Shown: positions 41,058 to 49,094, counted from the first letter of the stretch. The stretch: 64,000 nt of DNA from Vibrio jasicida CAIM 1864 = LMG 25398 (GCF_000400365.1 NZ_BAOG01000055.1:1-64000); one strand, 5' to 3'. The notes: generated by a model from the letters alone, not told the origin. A program made the numbers and translations.

Positions 41058-41504
41058 ATGAGCCATGAATTTATGACCGACGAAGAACGTATTGAACTGC
41101 AGAAGAACAACCCTCTGCACGGTCTTAAATTAGAAGACATGTTGCAGCAGCTTGTTGACCATTACGGTTGGGAAATCCTCGACACAGCAATGCGTATGAA
41201 CTGTTTCAACACTAAGCCAAGCATTGCGAGCAGTGTTAAATACCTGAAGAAAACAGAATGGGCTCGCGAGCGTGTAGAGAACTTTTACCTATACCGTTAC
41301 AAGCGCATGCCAAAGGCATCTGAATACGAATACAATCTACCGCCACGTGCACGTACTTTCCGTCATGGATTAGAACCACGTGAACCAATGGAACTGACGG
41401 TTGAATCGATTCTAGCTTCACAAGCAAAGGCTGCGTCTGCGCACAAAGAGCGTTCGTCTAAACAGCGTACAGATCGCGCTCGTTTTAACAACCGCCGTCG
41501 ATAA
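41058..41504 (+). CDS. VF530 (DUF2132) family DNA-binding-like protein
   Basis: A 148-aa protein whose first 75 residues match the VF530 domain (KNNPLHGLKLEDMLQQLVDHYGWE, CFNTKPSIASSVKYLKKTEWARERVE), a small helical fold conserved in gamma-proteobacteria. The C-terminal 60 residues are a basic, Arg/Lys-rich extension ending RARFNNRRR, longer than the minimal family length and suggestive of nucleic-acid binding. A strong SD (AAGGAG) precedes the ATG. Function is unknown. Confidence 0.85.
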   Translation: MSHEFMTDEERIELQKNNPLHGLKLEDMLQQLVDHYGWEILDTAMRMNCFNTKPSIASSVKYLKKTEWARERVENFYLYRYKRMPKASEYEYNLPPRARTFRHGLEPREPMELTVESILASQAKAASAHKERSSKQRTDRARFNNRRR

Positions 41505-41557
41505 ACTTTCAGTTCTCTTGTTCTGTAGTCATCAGGTACAAGAATGATTTTGATGAA

Positions 41558-41586
41558 AAGCCAAACTATTTAGTTTGGCTTTTTTA
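41558..41586 (+). terminator. Terminator after the VF530 gene
   Basis: AAGCCAAACT pairs with AGTTTGGCTT around a 4-nt loop, followed by TTTTTATT. Confidence 0.92.
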
Positions 41587-41614
41587 TTGCCTTTTCTTTG
41601 GCTAAATATTTTGC

Positions 41615-42565
41615 TCAAGACCCTAGCTTGATAATCGAAGAGTACATCTGCTGCGGATCTGACTGACGGTTGAATCGCGCTTGGAAGCTCTCCACCACAT
41701 AATCAATAAAGGCTCGTAATTTTTGCGATTGCTCTTTGTGGTAAGGGTAAACGATGTACAGCGCGTGCTTTTCCATCTGCCACTCAGGGGTAATCTCGAT
41801 CAATTCACCTGAAGCTAACTGAGGCTCGACAAAGAAATCTGGTAGTAATGCGACACCGAGTCCGGCGCATGCCGCTTGGGTAAGCGCAAGACCACTGTTG
41901 ACCATATAAACACAAGGCGGAATCGCAACATCTAAAATCTGATTGCCGTTATTAAAAGTCCAACGACGTGATGCCGATGACAGGCTGTAACTCAGTAGGC
42001 GATGATTTACCACATCACTAGGCGAGAGGAAGGGCGCAGATGCTTCCAAGTAATTAGGAGAGGCACAAAGCACACGCCGAATGTCTAACAGCTTTCTCGA
42101 ACGTAAAGTTGAATTTCCAAGCTCTTCTCCACCACGAATGGCGATATCAACCCCTTGTTCAATCAAATCGAGGTGCTCGTCGCTCATGATTGCCTCTATG
42201 GAAAGTTCTGGATGCAGCTTCATAAACTCGCAAATGATAGGGTTTAGTTCAATCAACCCTAATGACATCGGCATGCTGACTTTTAGCGTGCCCTTTAATG
42301 TGTGCGAAGACTCAATCACTGAACGATCGGCATTGTTGAGTGCATCGAGAACCTGACACACTTGCTGATAATAGAGCTGACCATTATCGGTAATGTGTAA
42401 ATTGCGGGTAGTGCGGTTAATCAAAGGGCTTTTCAAATAGCTCTCTAATTCATTGATGTTCTTACTTATTGCGGCTTTTGAGAGGTTTAAATCTTCTGCA
42501 GCTGCGACGAAGCTGCCTAGCTCCACGACTCGACGAAATACGGTTAATGCTCTGATCTTATCCAT
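41615..42565 (-). CDS. LysR-type transcriptional regulator
   Basis: A 316-aa LysR regulator with helix-turn-helix SFVAAAEDLNLSKAAISKNINELE (about 17-40) and the CrgA-like effector domain (SMPMSLGLIELNPIICEF, VDIAIRGGEL). It diverges from the flavin reductase gene at 42714, and a T-N11-A palindrome (42592-42608) lies between them, so control of that gene and of itself is likely. Confidence 0.92.
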   Translation of the reverse strand: MDKIRALTVFRRVVELGSFVAAAEDLNLSKAAISKNINELESYLKSPLINRTTRNLHITDNGQLYYQQVCQVLDALNNADRSVIESSHTLKGTLKVSMPMSLGLIELNPIICEFMKLHPELSIEAIMSDEHLDLIEQGVDIAIRGGEELGNSTLRSRKLLDIRRVLCASPNYLEASAPFLSPSDVVNHRLLSYSLSSASRRWTFNNGNQILDVAIPPCVYMVNSGLALTQAACAGLGVALLPDFFVEPQLASGELIEITPEWQMEKHALYIVYPYHKEQSQKLRAFIDYVVESFQARFNRQSDPQQMYSSIIKLGS

Positions 42566-42591
42566 GTAATTGCTACCTTGAACTTATTATT

Positions 42592-42608
42592 GTTCACTAT
42601 TGGTGAAC
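42592..42608. promoter_or_regulatory. LysR-type operator GTTCAC-N5-GTGAAC
   Basis: A perfect 6-bp-arm palindrome containing the T-N11-A core of LysR sites, 27 bp upstream of the LysR start and about 106 bp upstream of the divergent flavin reductase gene. Confidence 0.6.
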
Positions 42609-42713
42609 TATATAGACACTATTATAGAGTTTATTCACTGTTTGGAGTTAATTAATATCACCTCATTCAATGAGTGCCCGCTGAGTAGGGGCAAGTGTAA
42701 CTAGGATTCCACT

Positions 42714-43256
42714 ATGAAAAAGATCGTCGCATTTACTGGTAGCAACAACAGTCACTCAATCCACAGTCTATTGGTTCAAGCATTAGCAAACCAAGCTACC
42801 CAAACAGAAGTAAACACGATTGACCTAAACGACTTTGAATTGCCAATGTACGGTTTGGACGTTGAAGGTCAGGGCATCCCAGAAAACGCACACAAACTGC
42901 GTGCGACGTTAAACGAATACGATGCGATCATCATTGCATCACCAGAGCACAACGGCTCAATGCCAGCATTCCTGAAAAATGCGATCGATTGGCTATCACG
43001 CGTTGCGCCTCAAGGTACGTCTTTCTTTGGCGACACTAAGAAACCAGTTCTGCTAGTGAGCACATCTCCAGGTGCAAACGGCGGCGCGACAAATATCAAA
43101 ACCATGGCTGAGTTGATGCCTTGGTGGGGCGGTGATGTAAAAGGCACTTACAGCTTGGGCGGTTTCTACGACAAGTTCCAAGAGGGTGAATTTGATACAG
43201 CGACCTCGGCGGAATTGAGTGAGCTAATGGCCTCTTTCGAACATGCTATTAATTAG
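42714..43256 (+). CDS. NAD(P)H-dependent FMN reductase family protein
   Basis: A 180-aa flavodoxin-fold enzyme with the FMN phosphate loop GSNNSHSIHSLL (about 9-20), the PMYG element and SPEHNGSMPAFLKNAIDW (about 81-98), as in YieF/ArsH-type NADPH:FMN oxidoreductases. Such enzymes reduce quinones, azo compounds or chromate. It is the likely target of the divergent LysR regulator. SD appears weak (AGGATTCCACT). Confidence 0.9.
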   Translation: MKKIVAFTGSNNSHSIHSLLVQALANQATQTEVNTIDLNDFELPMYGLDVEGQGIPENAHKLRATLNEYDAIIIASPEHNGSMPAFLKNAIDWLSRVAPQGTSFFGDTKKPVLLVSTSPGANGGATNIKTMAELMPWWGGDVKGTYSLGGFYDKFQEGEFDTATSAELSELMASFEHAIN

Positions 43257-43292
43257 TTTGATTATATTTCTATACAAACTATTAAATCACTA

Positions 43293-43328
43293 ACCTAGTT
43301 GCTAGTTAATTTTTAATAACAACTAGGT
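43293..43328 (+). terminator. Hairpin after the flavin reductase gene
   Basis: ACCTAGTTG pairs with CAACTAGGT over an 18-nt AT-rich loop. It lies 37 nt past the stop, but the T tract is poor, so termination is only probable. Confidence 0.45.
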
Positions 43329-43438
43329 CATTCCTTACAATTATTGCTTTTTAATTGCGAAATTAAATCTTACTGTAAATTTATAGTAAGTTGTGTTTTG
43401 TTGTCTGTGAATATAAAAATAATATAAAGGTTTATATT

Positions 43439-44224
43439 ATGAGTACTATTAAATATCCCATATTATTGCTAAGTGTTTTTGCCTCTCTTCCTGCTGTCTC
43501 TCAAGAAAATAAAGATGAAAAACTGCAAGATATGTCTGATCCACTTGCGGTATATACACAAGCTGGTTTTGGCATCAGTGATAAAGGCATTAATATTAAA
43601 GTCGGCCAAGCCTATGATTCAAATAAGCCAAATACGCTTGCTATGAATGTTATTGAAGTGAAGGGGATCGGTGGTGACTTATTAGGTATAAGAGACAACG
43701 ATGAACCACTCTACAAAAGTGTAGACGATAGCATTGACTCACTTCGTCTTCGTAACTTTCAATCTGACTTAACAACAGGTCGAGGCCGCCAAATTGATAT
43801 CAATTATGACGTTGATAACGACAGACTTGACGCTTCTTACAGTTATGTTCAATCGCTTCCCAAGTTTGGCATAGTGCAGCTTTTTCCTCTAGGTGGTGTC
43901 GGCGTGACTGTCGCGAACGATTATAGCGGAGAAGATAATGGTTACGAAATTCCGGGCACGTTTATGGTGGTTGGCATGTACTCTAAAATCGACATCACAG
44001 ATAAAATCTGGATTAATTATAACCCAATGTACATGCATACATTATCTGGTTCGAGTGAGTATAAAGATAATTATTATGCAGAAGAGAAGGATATTCTAAC
44101 CCATGAGTTTACGCTCTCTTATCAATTAAATAAAAGATCGAATATTCGTTATTATGCAAACTGGAATGAAAACGTTGATTTTAATGATGGTGATCATCGT
44201 ATTGAATACAACTATCAATTTTAA
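43439..44224 (+). CDS. Predicted outer-membrane beta-barrel protein
   Basis: A 261-aa exported protein (signal peptide about 1-21, cleavage before QENKDEK). The mature part alternates hydrophobic and polar residues in many short strands with aromatic girdles and ends in IEYNYQF, a C-terminal Phe typical of outer-membrane barrels. I recognise no named family. The start at ATG 43439 has AAGG eight or nine bases upstream. The gene and its flanks are visibly richer in A/T than neighbouring genes, which may indicate separate ancestry. A LysR gene lies convergent downstream. Confidence 0.65.
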   Translation: MSTIKYPILLLSVFASLPAVSQENKDEKLQDMSDPLAVYTQAGFGISDKGINIKVGQAYDSNKPNTLAMNVIEVKGIGGDLLGIRDNDEPLYKSVDDSIDSLRLRNFQSDLTTGRGRQIDINYDVDNDRLDASYSYVQSLPKFGIVQLFPLGGVGVTVANDYSGEDNGYEIPGTFMVVGMYSKIDITDKIWINYNPMYMHTLSGSSEYKDNYYAEEKDILTHEFTLSYQLNKRSNIRYYANWNENVDFNDGDHRIEYNYQF

Positions 44225-44310
44225 TTACTAGTTTTTATTGGTAACGATTTTAAAGTGATTATTGAAGTAAATATCTAGTTATGGATATTCTCTTTTTATC
44301 ACTAATGTTG

Positions 44311-45186
44311 TTACTTGGGCTGTACGCTAGGATAGAAATCCAAACAACGCTCTGTAAGCCACTGCATAACAGGACCTAATTCTTTTGCTTTGCCTGTCAC
44401 ACGGTCAATTTGTAAAAGCCAATCTTTTTCTTCCCCTTGTAGCTTAAGGGGAACGATATCTAAGTGCTTTTGAAACAGGTGGTCAGGTATCAAGCTCCAG
44501 TTATTATTCAGTTTAATCAACTCTACTAGGCTTTCTAAATCATTCACTTTGGTTAGTGAATTAGATAAGTTTGCGTTGTAGTGAGCAGGGTGGTCTTTTA
44601 ATACGATTTGCCGATACGCCTTAAGCGCTTCAAAAGAAACGGATTCCTCAGCCAATAACGGGTGTGACTGATGTACAGCGATAGAAAACGGCACATAGCC
44701 AATCGAACCTAGAATCACGTTCTTAGGCTGTGTACTGCTCCACAGCATAAAACCGATATCCACTTCATTACTCGCGACAGCATCAGCAATGTCATTGTTT
44801 TTCAAGACATTGAGATTGAGCTCGGTGTGCGGAAATTGCTGATAAAACTCATCAATGACGCCAAAAAACTGCGGTGTTAGTAAAAGCGCATTAATTCCTA
44901 TCGAGATCCTATCTTCTACTCCTACATTGAACGTTTGCAGAATATTTTGTATGTGTTGTGCATGCTCTAACAAGGAGATGGCTTGAGCATGCAGTCGCTC
45001 GCCTTGTGCCGTTAAGGTAGGCAATCGAGAAGTACGATCAAAGATGGTCAGTCCTGTGTCGATTTCCAAGTTTGAAATCGTAGTACTGACCGCAGACTGT
45101 GCTTTACCAAGTTTTCTTGCCGCCGCAGAAAACGAACCACACTCCACGCACATGACTAACGTTTCAAGTTGTTGAAGGTTGAACAT
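44311..45186 (-). CDS. LysR-type transcriptional regulator
   Basis: A 291-aa LysR regulator with helix-turn-helix FSAAARKLGKAQSAVSTTISNLE (about 18-40) and an effector domain with the VDIGFMLWSS strand. It diverges from a 56-aa gene at 45285 across 98 bp containing an ATCTAA-TTT-TTAGAT operator next to its own start. Confidence 0.9.
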   Translation of the reverse strand: MFNLQQLETLVMCVECGSFSAAARKLGKAQSAVSTTISNLEIDTGLTIFDRTSRLPTLTAQGERLHAQAISLLEHAQHIQNILQTFNVGVEDRISIGINALLLTPQFFGVIDEFYQQFPHTELNLNVLKNNDIADAVASNEVDIGFMLWSSTQPKNVILGSIGYVPFSIAVHQSHPLLAEESVSFEALKAYRQIVLKDHPAHYNANLSNSLTKVNDLESLVELIKLNNNWSLIPDHLFQKHLDIVPLKLQGEEKDWLLQIDRVTGKAKELGPVMQWLTERCLDFYPSVQPK

Positions 45187-45194
45187 AACGATGT

Positions 45195-45209
45195 ATCTAA
45201 TTTTTAGAT
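45195..45209. promoter_or_regulatory. LysR-type operator ATCTAA-TTT-TTAGAT
   Basis: A perfect palindrome with the T-N11-A form, 9 bp upstream of the LysR start; further ATCTAA/TTTAGAT half-sites follow to 45242. It probably governs the regulator and the divergent small gene. Confidence 0.55.
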
Positions 45210-45284
45210 GGTATCTAACTATATCTTATAAAAAGTTTAGATGACAATCGCTCCATTAATCGTTAAGTACAAGTAGAGAATAAG

Positions 45285-45455
45285 ATGAGTAACCACCAAT
45301 CTGCGGAATTATCGGATACACAAAAGGAACTAGAAGCATTGCGTGAACGCTTGCGTCAAAATACTCAAACCATGCAAAGTTCGGCTAAGAAATCAGACGC
45401 TAACGAAATGATGTCTGGCGTGATTAAGACCGTAGCGACGTTCGAAAAAGACTAA
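45285..45455 (+). CDS. 56-aa hydrophilic small protein
   Basis: An ATG with GAGAA seven bases upstream opens 56 codons (MSNHQSAELSDTQKELEALR...) ending at 45455. The first 35 residues are Glu/Gln/Leu-rich with a heptad-like pattern, suggesting a short coiled coil; there is no signal peptide. It is divergent from a LysR gene and followed by a tandem repeat and a good terminator, which together support a real transcription unit. No family is recognised. Confidence 0.6.
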   Translation: MSNHQSAELSDTQKELEALRERLRQNTQTMQSSAKKSDANEMMSGVIKTVATFEKD

Positions 45456-45467
45456 TAAGATCCTTCT

Positions 45468-45521
45468 TAGAAAATAGAAAATAGAAAATAGAAAATAGAA
45501 AATAGAAAATAGAAAATAGAA
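45468..45521 (+). repeat. Seven tandem copies of the heptamer TAGAAAA
   Basis: Seven exact TAGAAAA units run from 45468 to 45516, followed by a partial unit. The array lies between the stop of the 56-aa gene and its terminator, thus in the 3' untranslated region. Copy number probably varies by slippage. Confidence 0.95.
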
Positions 45522-45522
45522 G

Positions 45523-45549
45523 AAAGGCACCAATTAATGGTGCCTTTTG
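45523..45549. terminator. Terminator after the 56-aa gene
   Basis: AAAGGCACCA (45523-45532) pairs with TGGTGCCTTT (45538-45547), followed by TGTTTTT on the plus strand. It may also end the minus-strand ABC-F gene, whose stop is 4-6 nt away. Confidence 0.9.
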
Positions 45550-45552
45550 TTT

Positions 45553-47289
45553 TTATAGCTGCGCCGTAATTTCCTCTATCTCTTGCTGCCATTGCTTTTG
45601 CATCGCTGGTTTTTGATGTTTGGGTTTCCGCCCTAAATCAGCTTCCAGCAAGCTTTCTAGCTCCAACAGTCTTTCCAGCATTTGCTCTTCGGATTGCTCA
45701 TCAGGCGCGGTGTTTGTTTCCATCGATATTACTTCATTGCAATGATGCGATATGGCAGATTTGGGAGCAGTATCAGTTACGCGTTGATACACCTCTTCCG
45801 CGCTTAAATACTCCGTCAGTAAGCCATTTTCAATAAACCAGAATCGATTACAGCTTTGTTCTATCAGGCTTCGGTCATGACTCACCAATAGGGCGGCACC
45901 TTCGAAGTTTTGCAGAGTTTCAATCAGCTCTTCTTTGCCTTCCATATCCAAATGGTTGGTCGGTTCATCTAAAAACAACATGTGATAACGAGCGAGGGTT
46001 AAGCCAACAAACAGCAGCCTTGCTCGTTCCCCACCACTTAGACTGACGACTTTCTGCTCGTGTCTTGCGTACTCGAATCCTGCACCAATTAGCGAACGTT
46101 TTGCCTGTTCACTGCTGATGCTGGCAAACGACTGCAACGCATCTGTGATGGATTGATGATCGTCGAGTTGCTTTAGGGATTGATCGTAGTAACCCATGCG
46201 ACAGCGATCGTGGAAAGTTACACTCTCATGTTGGTTGCCTAGGTCGGTTTGATTGGCTTCATACTGACGATAAAGCAGATTCAACAAAGTCGATTTACCG
46301 CAACCATTACTGCCTAGAACGGCAATTCGGTCGCCACTTTTCACGCGCATTTCTGCCATATCAAACAAGTGATAATTACTGTTTGGCGGCGTTACTGAGA
46401 AAGGCAGAACCTCTAACAGTCGATTTGCTGGCATTGACTCACCTTGAAGTTGTAGCGCCCACGGTGTGCCTTCTGTCAGTTCGGTTTGTTCTTCCTCCAA
46501 ACGTTCTTTGCGCGCAAACATCGTCTTGGCTTTTCGAGCAAGATCCTCGTTGTCGTAGACTTTGCCCCAAGTGGCTAAACGCTTGGCGCTTTTCTCGATT
46601 CGGTCGATCTCTTTCTGCTCGCTGGCATGGCGAAGTTGATCGGTTTCATCTTTCTCTTTCAATGCTTGTCTTGCTTGAGAACAAGGCAGAGAGAAATGAT
46701 GCAGAGAGCGATCTCGCATGACCCAAGTGGTGTTGGTGACGCGATCGAGTAAGGTTTGATCGTGAGATACCAATACGAATGAGCCTTTCCAGTTTGATAA
46801 GAATTGCTCTAACCAAAGGAGCGATGGCAAGTCCAAGTGGTTGCTTGGTTCATCCAGAAGCAGTAAGTCAGGTTGATGGATAATCGCACGAGCAAGCAGG
46901 AGTCGCATTTGCTGACCACCACTGCAATTTTCAACCGGCATGTGTCGTTCTGTGGTTGAAAATCCGAGTTCATCCAATAAGAGTTCGGCGCGCCAAATCT
47001 CATCCTCTGATAAGGATTCTGCTAACGCGTCCAATACGGAATGTGTACTTAAAGACTTAGGTAAATGCTGCTCAACATAACGCATCAAACATGAACTGGC
47101 TTTGGCAACCGTGCCTTGGTTTGGTTTAAATTGACCGCTAAGCAGTTTGAGTAGGGAGCTTTTACCACAGCCGTTATGACCGATAAGACCAATTTTGTCA
47201 CCACGATGAATCGTAAACGTTAGATCTTTGAAGATTGGTGTTGCTGTGTGAGAAAGGGTTAATGATTGTGCAGTTAAGAAAGTACTCAT
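45553..47289 (-). CDS. ABC-F family ATPase (possible ribosome-protection factor)
   Basis: A 578-aa ABC-F protein with two ATPase domains: Walker A GHNGCGKSS (about 37), signature CSGGQQ, Walker B LLLDEPSNHLD; second Walker A GSNGCGKST, signature LSGGER, Walker B FLDEPTNHLD. The linker between (about 205-290) is charged and helical. A C-terminal extension (about 500-578) is Glu/Gln-rich and coiled. There are no membrane helices, so it acts on ribosomes rather than in transport. It is not YbiT, EttA, Uup or YheS by recognition. A leader ORF and mutually exclusive hairpins precede it, an arrangement typical of antibiotic-inducible ABC-F resistance genes. Confidence 0.88.
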   Translation of the reverse strand: MSTFLTAQSLTLSHTATPIFKDLTFTIHRGDKIGLIGHNGCGKSSLLKLLSGQFKPNQGTVAKASSCLMRYVEQHLPKSLSTHSVLDALAESLSEDEIWRAELLLDELGFSTTERHMPVENCSGGQQMRLLLARAIIHQPDLLLLDEPSNHLDLPSLLWLEQFLSNWKGSFVLVSHDQTLLDRVTNTTWVMRDRSLHHFSLPCSQARQALKEKDETDQLRHASEQKEIDRIEKSAKRLATWGKVYDNEDLARKAKTMFARKERLEEEQTELTEGTPWALQLQGESMPANRLLEVLPFSVTPPNSNYHLFDMAEMRVKSGDRIAVLGSNGCGKSTLLNLLYRQYEANQTDLGNQHESVTFHDRCRMGYYDQSLKQLDDHQSITDALQSFASISSEQAKRSLIGAGFEYARHEQKVVSLSGGERARLLFVGLTLARYHMLFLDEPTNHLDMEGKEELIETLQNFEGAALLVSHDRSLIEQSCNRFWFIENGLLTEYLSAEEVYQRVTDTAPKSAISHHCNEVISMETNTAPDEQSEEQMLERLLELESLLEADLGRKPKHQKPAMQKQWQQEIEEITAQL

Positions 47290-47446
47290 AGTGTTCTCAA
47301 GAATTTTGGGCGTAAGACGCCATTGTCATAGCTGACAATAATTCTTCGAGCTTGAGGGAAAGTACTCGGGTGACGTGTTTTCGTCGAAAGGTAATTATTC
47401 GCTCAAGTCGAGATTATCGCAGCGCGAAATCTGAAACTCTTGAGCG
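47290..47446 (-). promoter_or_regulatory. Putative translational attenuator of the ABC-F gene
   Basis: On the minus-strand RNA, segment 1 (CGCUCAAG, 47446-47439, inside the leader ORF) pairs perfectly with segment 2 (CUUGAGCG, 47407-47400). Segment 2 can instead pair with segment 3 (CUCAAG plus UCGA, 47356-47346; ten pairs with one bulge). Segment 3 can pair with segment 4 (CUUGAG, 47301-47296), which contains the ribosome-binding site of the ABC-F gene. Small hairpins AUUGUCA/UGACAAU and GGCGU/ACGCC lie between 3 and 4. Ribosome stalling on the leader would release segment 4. Confidence 0.6.
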
Positions 47447-47494
47447 GTCCTTCATGCCATAAAAACGTGGGTTGATTGAACACCACAAAGACAT
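47414..47494 (-). CDS. 26-aa leader peptide of the ABC-F gene
   Basis: An ATG at 47494 preceded by a perfect AAGGAGG with a 5-nt spacer opens 26 codons beginning MSLWCSINPRFYG and ending with TAA at 47414. The quality of its ribosome-binding site is far better than that of the ABC-F gene 125 nt downstream (GAGAA). Codons 17-19 encode segment 1 of the attenuator, so a ribosome paused in mid-ORF would free the downstream start. No known leader family is recognised. Confidence 0.65.
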   Translation of the reverse strand: MSLWCSINPRFYGMKDRSRVSDFALR

Positions 47495-47522
47495 AAATTC
47501 CTCCTTAATTTCGTTGTAAGTG

Positions 47523-47573
47523 TTGCCACTTTTGGTTGATAGATGCGCTAGATTCTAACCCTAAAAGTGGCAA
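47523..47573 (-). promoter_or_regulatory. Long inverted repeat upstream of the leader ORF
   Basis: TTGCCACTTTT (47523-47533) and AAAAGTGGCAA (47563-47573) are a perfect 11-bp inverted repeat, extended by GGTT/AACC, with about 29 bp between. It is either a paired operator or a stable hairpin near the 5' end of the transcript. Confidence 0.5.
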
Positions 47574-47629
47574 TGTACAGATAGCTTGATGAAAAAATGA
47601 TGAGAGGATCACCAATGTATCACGCGCTT

Positions 47630-48061
47630 TTAACGATATAAGCTGAACTTCTTGGTCAATTCTCGAAGTGTTTCAGTCTCGCCGAACAAGCAAATACCCA
47701 AGTATTCTAACTCGGCTTCTGGTGTGTTTTTGGTGGTTTGCTGTTGTATTTCAGAGCCGCCTTCTACCATGGTGTGAGTAAAGTCGGAGAAGGGGATGCT
47801 TCTGTCGAGTGCTTCTTGGCGAAGCTTTCTGATTTTGTTGGAGTTGTCCGCTCTCAAGACGATAAACGGATAGTGGGAGATATTTGGATGAAGACTACCA
47901 TCAAGGTCGTGATAGTCGGTGTAGACTGCGTCGCCATCAGAAAGTTGATTCGCAAGGCTTACGCTCAAATGTCCTAATACGTTAACGGCGCGTCCCACTT
48001 CGACTTTTTTACTGATTACGGCAACAAATCGTTTTTGGTTTTCGTCGGGAAGTTGATTCAT
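47630..48061 (-). CDS. DUF2000 family protein
   Basis: A 143-aa protein matching the DUF2000 family, which has a peptidyl-tRNA-hydrolase-2-like fold. The first strand and helix (KRFVAVISKKVEVGRAVNVLGHLSVSLANQL) carry the typical 'G.A.NVLGHL' pattern; the second half has the YPFIVLRADNSNKIRKLRQEAL segment. Function is unknown. It lies upstream of the ABC-F leader on the same strand, but 130 nt away with an inverted repeat between, so cotranscription is uncertain. Confidence 0.78.
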   Translation of the reverse strand: MNQLPDENQKRFVAVISKKVEVGRAVNVLGHLSVSLANQLSDGDAVYTDYHDLDGSLHPNISHYPFIVLRADNSNKIRKLRQEALDRSIPFSDFTHTMVEGGSEIQQQTTKNTPEAELEYLGICLFGETETLRELTKKFSLYR

Positions 48062-48230
48062 GGAGGACCTCGTTTCTCTAATGATCTGGCTATTGTTTAA
48101 CTGCCTCCATTGTATTTCCTCGCACGCGCAATTTTGTTTCTAACATTGCTTTCGAAAAGTTAAATTTGCAATAAACGACCGATGTAATCGTTTTTCATGC
48201 AATAAGATTCCTCAGAGTTTGCAAATAGAC

Positions 48231-48257
48231 AAGGCACCAACGGATTGTCGGTGCCTT
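48231..48257 (-). terminator. Terminator after the enoyl-CoA hydratase gene
   Basis: AAGGCACCAAC pairs with GTCGGTGCCTT (one mismatch) around a 5-nt loop, 22 nt past the minus-strand stop. The T tract is short. Confidence 0.65.
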
Positions 48258-48278
48258 AGGTCTATGGCGAACCAAGCT

Positions 48279-49094
48279 CTATTGTTTGTTTAGCTCAGCC
48301 GCGGTATCCACAAAGATGCCTTGGATGTCTTTCGCTTCACGCTCTGTTTGACCACCGTGTTTTAGGAACGCGTCGATGATTGCTGCGGTTTTTTGCTCTT
48401 TTGCGCGCTCTAAGAAGTAACGCAATTCTAGCTCTGCACCTGCGTCTTCATCTTTGATAGAGGTTGCGATGATCTCTTTGTACATTACAATGTCACGCAC
48501 TTCTAGTTGGCTAATCACGCCCAATGTTGCCGCTAAGAACCCATCTAACTCTGCTTTAGGAACAAACTGAGTAATGATGTTTAACTGCTCTGCTTGTTGT
48601 GCCGTAAAGTCGTTACCAAGTAGCAGTGCTTGAAGCGCTTTGTTTTTGCCCATGCGACGAGCGAATTGTACCGCACCTTGACCACCCGTTGGGATGTTGA
48701 CGTGAATCTCTGGCTGAGCAAATGCTGCGTTTTCAGTGCCGTAAGCCAAGTCACACGCCATCACAAACTCATTACCGCCGCCACGAGCCACACCATCAAC
48801 CACAGCAACCGATACTTGTTTCATCGCTTTGATATTGGCAATCATGTGATTGAATTCAATTGATGCTGCCTGACCACCTTGTGTGCCGTTAATAACGTTC
48901 AAATCTAAATGCGCCAAGAAGAAAGACTCATGAAGCGATTTGAAGACCACCACTTTCGTATCGCGGTCATCTTTAAGTGATAGGACAAATTCGTTGATTT
49001 CATTAATCAAATCGATCGTCAGTACGTTCACCGGTGGGTTGTTGATTTCAACAGTAGCGATGCCGTTTTGTTGTGTGATTGATAGAGTTTTCAT
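48279..49094 (-). CDS. Enoyl-CoA hydratase/isomerase family protein
   Basis: A 271-aa crotonase-fold protein. The oxyanion-hole segments FFLAHLDLNVING (about 57) and VDGVARGGGNEFVMACDLAYG (about 100-120) are present, but the two catalytic glutamates of classical enoyl-CoA hydratase are not both obvious: the position after GGGNE holds one Glu and the PEIHVNIPTGGQGAVQF region the other. It could hydrate, isomerise or hydrolyse an acyl-CoA. It is divergent from a LysR gene and no other fatty-acid genes are adjacent. Confidence 0.85.
   Translation of the reverse strand: MKTLSITQQNGIATVEINNPPVNVLTIDLINEINEFVLSLKDDRDTKVVVFKSLHESFFLAHLDLNVINGTQGGQAASIEFNHMIANIKAMKQVSVAVVDGVARGGGNEFVMACDLAYGTENAAFAQPEIHVNIPTGGQGAVQFARRMGKNKALQALLLGNDFTAQQAEQLNIITQFVPKAELDGFLAATLGVISQLEVRDIVMYKEIIATSIKDEDAGAELELRYFLERAKEQKTAAIIDAFLKHGGQTEREAKDIQGIFVDTAAELNKQ

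Larger units (their letters stand above)
47290..47629. other. 340-bp leader region of the ABC-F gene
   Basis: It contains, in minus-strand order, an inverted repeat (47573-47523), a 26-codon leader ORF (47494-47414), the attenuator segments and the ABC-F ribosome-binding site. No other gene is seen. The minus-strand DUF2000 gene ends at its upstream edge. Confidence 0.7.

Noticed and set aside
45468..45521. CRISPR array
   Set aside because: The repeat unit is only seven bases with no spacers; it is a simple tandem repeat.
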